Below, in pieces: positions 62,655-64,000 of a stretch of 64,000 nucleotides of DNA. Origin of the DNA: Cyclobacteriaceae bacterium (GTDB taxonomy: Bacteria; Bacteroidota; Bacteroidia; Cytophagales; Cyclobacteriaceae); the NCBI GenBank assembly GCA_016787725.1, contig JAEUTZ010000003.1:1-64000 (forward strand), read 5' to 3'. The notes beneath the pieces are model-generated. The model was not told where the DNA came from. It was given only the letters and a program-made list of their open reading frames with translations, and searched no databases. Made by a program: the position numbers and the translations under genes. Positions within the stretch are counted from its first letter, which is position 1, and each line of letters opens with the position of its first letter.

Positions 62655-64000
62655 ATGCCCTTGACTTTACGATTGCGTAGCTATATCCAATCAGTACCGT
62701 TTTTACTAATCCGGCCTTCCAATCGACTTCTTCCACTTCTTGCCGCATTCCTTTTAGTTTTACTAAGCGCTTCATTATCAGAAGCCCAGAAAACCTGGTT
62801 ACCTACCACAGGAGGCGTCTGGACTACCGGTGCTAACTGGTCAGGAGGAACACCACCTGTCGCGGGAGATGATGTTATTATTAATAGTGATCAATCAGCC
62901 AACATTACTGCTGTACCCAACATCTCGTTGGGTGACCTTACCTTAAGTGGAAATTGTACACTGGCTGGACCTTCAGGTAATGTTATCACCGTTACAGGTA
63001 TGCTAACGGTAGCCTCAGGAAAAACAATTATTGTTGGAGCAGCCGGTGTCCGTTTGAGTATGCTCCTTTCTTCGACAGGAATAGGTACAATTTCTGGTAC
63101 TCTTTTGATTGATTCTTTTGGTGGTCAACCCCGCTTCTTTCAGAATGATGGGGATTTAACAATGACTGCTTCTGGTATTATTACCGATGACGGAGCCAAT
63201 GACAGTGATTTCATTTTGAGTTCAGGGGCCACCTTGCGCATTGGGTCACTAAGTGGTATAACTGCCGCTACGATATCCGGGAATATCCAGGTAGGTGGAA
63301 CACGTTCCTTTTCAACCGGAGCCAATTATCATTATGTAGGTACCGCTGCCCAAGCAACTGGAAACGGATTACCGGCCACAGTTTCTAATTTAACAATCAA
63401 TAATCCAGGTGGAACAGTAAGTTTAACGACTACGACCTCGGTCACAAACCAACTAACGGTTCCGCAGGGTACATTCTCATTGGCCGGTAACAATATCACA
63501 AGTGTCGGTGCTCTTAATATGACAGGGTCTACCATTTCTGGTGGGGGTACAATAACCCTTGCTGGGGATGTAACTACGAATGCAGCTGGTACCCCTGCAA
63601 CTATCAGCGCAAATATTGATGTTGGAGGCGGAACCCGCACGTTCTTTGTGGATGATACCGCTGCCGTTCCGGATTTAAATATTTCAGGAATTATTTCCGG
63701 AACCGGAGGAATCATAAAAGAAGGAATCGGTTCCATGAACCTTTCCAACGCAGCCAATGGCTATTCTGGATCAACTACCGCCAATACCGGAATTCTTCGA
63801 ATCAATGCTGGAGGCGGAGCGATTCCAAATTCGAGCGCTCTTGTCATTAACTCTACGTTAGACTTAAACGGCAATAATGAAATTGCTGGCTCACTTGCAG
63901 GAACAGGTACAGTTAGAAGTGGTGTGGCAGGAACACTAACTTTGACGGTAGGTGGAGACAACACCTCTACTACTTTTTCAGGGGTAATTCAAAATGGATC
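62655..64000 (+). CDS. Large beta-strand-repeat surface protein (partial, runs off the right edge)
   Basis: From the ATG at 62655 a single frame stays open to the end of the window, about 448 codons. The start has a basic region followed by a hydrophobic signal ending near SEAQ. Then GVWTTGANWSGGTPPVAGDDVIINS, typical of secreted surface proteins, is followed by repeats rich in Gly, Thr, Ser and Asn. Around residues 350-410 lie autotransporter-associated beta-strand-type repeats (GIISGTGGIIKEGIGSMNLS, ANGYSGSTTANTGILRI). It is likely a giant parallel-beta surface protein, probably exported by type IX secretion, but the C-terminus is outside the window. It begins 76 bases after the lipoprotein gene. 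Confidence 0.75.
   Translation, partial: MPLTLRLRSYIQSVPFLLIRPSNRLLPLLAAFLLVLLSASLSEAQKTWLPTTGGVWTTGANWSGGTPPVAGDDVIINSDQSANITAVPNISLGDLTLSGNCTLAGPSGNVITVTGMLTVASGKTIIVGAAGVRLSMLLSSTGIGTISGTLLIDSFGGQPRFFQNDGDLTMTASGIITDDGANDSDFILSSGATLRIGSLSGITAATISGNIQVGGTRSFSTGANYHYVGTAAQATGNGLPATVSNLTINNPGGTVSLTTTTSVTNQLTVPQGTFSLAGNNITSVGALNMTGSTISGGGTITLAGDVTTNAAGTPATISANIDVGGGTRTFFVDDTAAVPDLNISGIISGTGGIIKEGIGSMNLSNAANGYSGSTTANTGILRINAGGGAIPNSSALVINSTLDLNGNNEIAGSLAGTGTVRSGVAGTLTLTVGGDNTSTTFSGVIQNG

Noticed and set aside
1-64000. tRNA or rRNA genes
   Set aside because: I looked for cloverleaf-like stretches and conserved rRNA segments in the gaps and saw none. A covariance-model search would decide; a hit would overturn this.

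Overview
The window looks like a chromosomal piece of a Bacteroidota bacterium, most likely a cytophaga-type (Cytophagales) gliding or surface-active organism. The evidence is a PorP/SprF-type membrane protein overlapping a giant protein with a gliding-motility (CHU_C) C-terminus, a short alpha-glucan phosphorylase, a POT/OPT transporter pair, TAnnTTTG-type promoter elements, few visible Shine-Dalgarno sites, and many exported proteins with signal peptides or lipoboxes. I see no rRNA, tRNA, CRISPR array, insertion sequence or phage module. The assignment rests on gene families, not on a marker tree.

Region 1 (1-15 kb) is accessory and partly decayed. It holds a cupin protein, a Crp/Fnr regulator, a redox-like membrane set (cytochrome c, two DoxX proteins, a cytochrome b-like protein), a MazEF-like toxin-antitoxin pair and several small enzymes. 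Four genes here are damaged: an outer-membrane protein with one nonsense codon (2573), a DHFR-like reductase with a one-base insertion (about 7621), a DHFR-like N-terminal remnant (12252) and an alpha/beta-hydrolase pseudogene (14261). A 38-bp sequence ending exactly at the start codon is duplicated before the cytochrome c and the first DoxX gene.

Region 2 (14.7-35.9 kb) is metabolic: CBS protein, DUF1080 and Gfo/Idh/MocA proteins, cyclophilin, carboxylesterase, a C69 peptidase/amine oxidase operon, an exported ADP-ribosylglycohydrolase-like protein, an iminopeptidase-like hydrolase, glycogen phosphorylase, a class V aminotransferase, POT and OPT peptide transporters, an aconitase with an unusual histone-like lysine tail, FolE and a QueD/PTPS protein.

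Region 3 (35.9-45.6 kb) has the type IX secretion/gliding pair, then an unusual cluster: a GNAT-like protein, a free-standing acyl/peptidyl carrier protein, a GHKL ATPase fused to a second copy of that GNAT-like domain, a cytochrome P450, a TIGR03032-type protein and an adenylylsulfate kinase. This is my first candidate for an undescribed pathway.

Region 4 (45.6-56.8 kb) is conserved housekeeping: Na+/H+ antiporter, SecG, LptE, a sigma-54 activator, MiaB, gamma-carbonic anhydrase, Skp/OmpH, and a nucleotide-translocase-like transporter fused to HEAT repeats and a cyclic-nucleotide domain.

Region 5 (57-64 kb) is a tightly packed operon: a membrane-anchored STAND NTPase with a predicted periplasmic WD40 part, an outer-membrane barrel with a periplasmic helical-repeat region, a propeller-like lipoprotein, and a large beta-strand-repeat surface protein running off the right edge. 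This is the second candidate system, a possible trans-envelope signalling or assembly machine.

A layout trait across the window is that four of eight convergent gene pairs share their stop codons in a 4-nt tail-to-tail overlap, while most other convergent pairs are separated by a bidirectional hairpin or a short gap.
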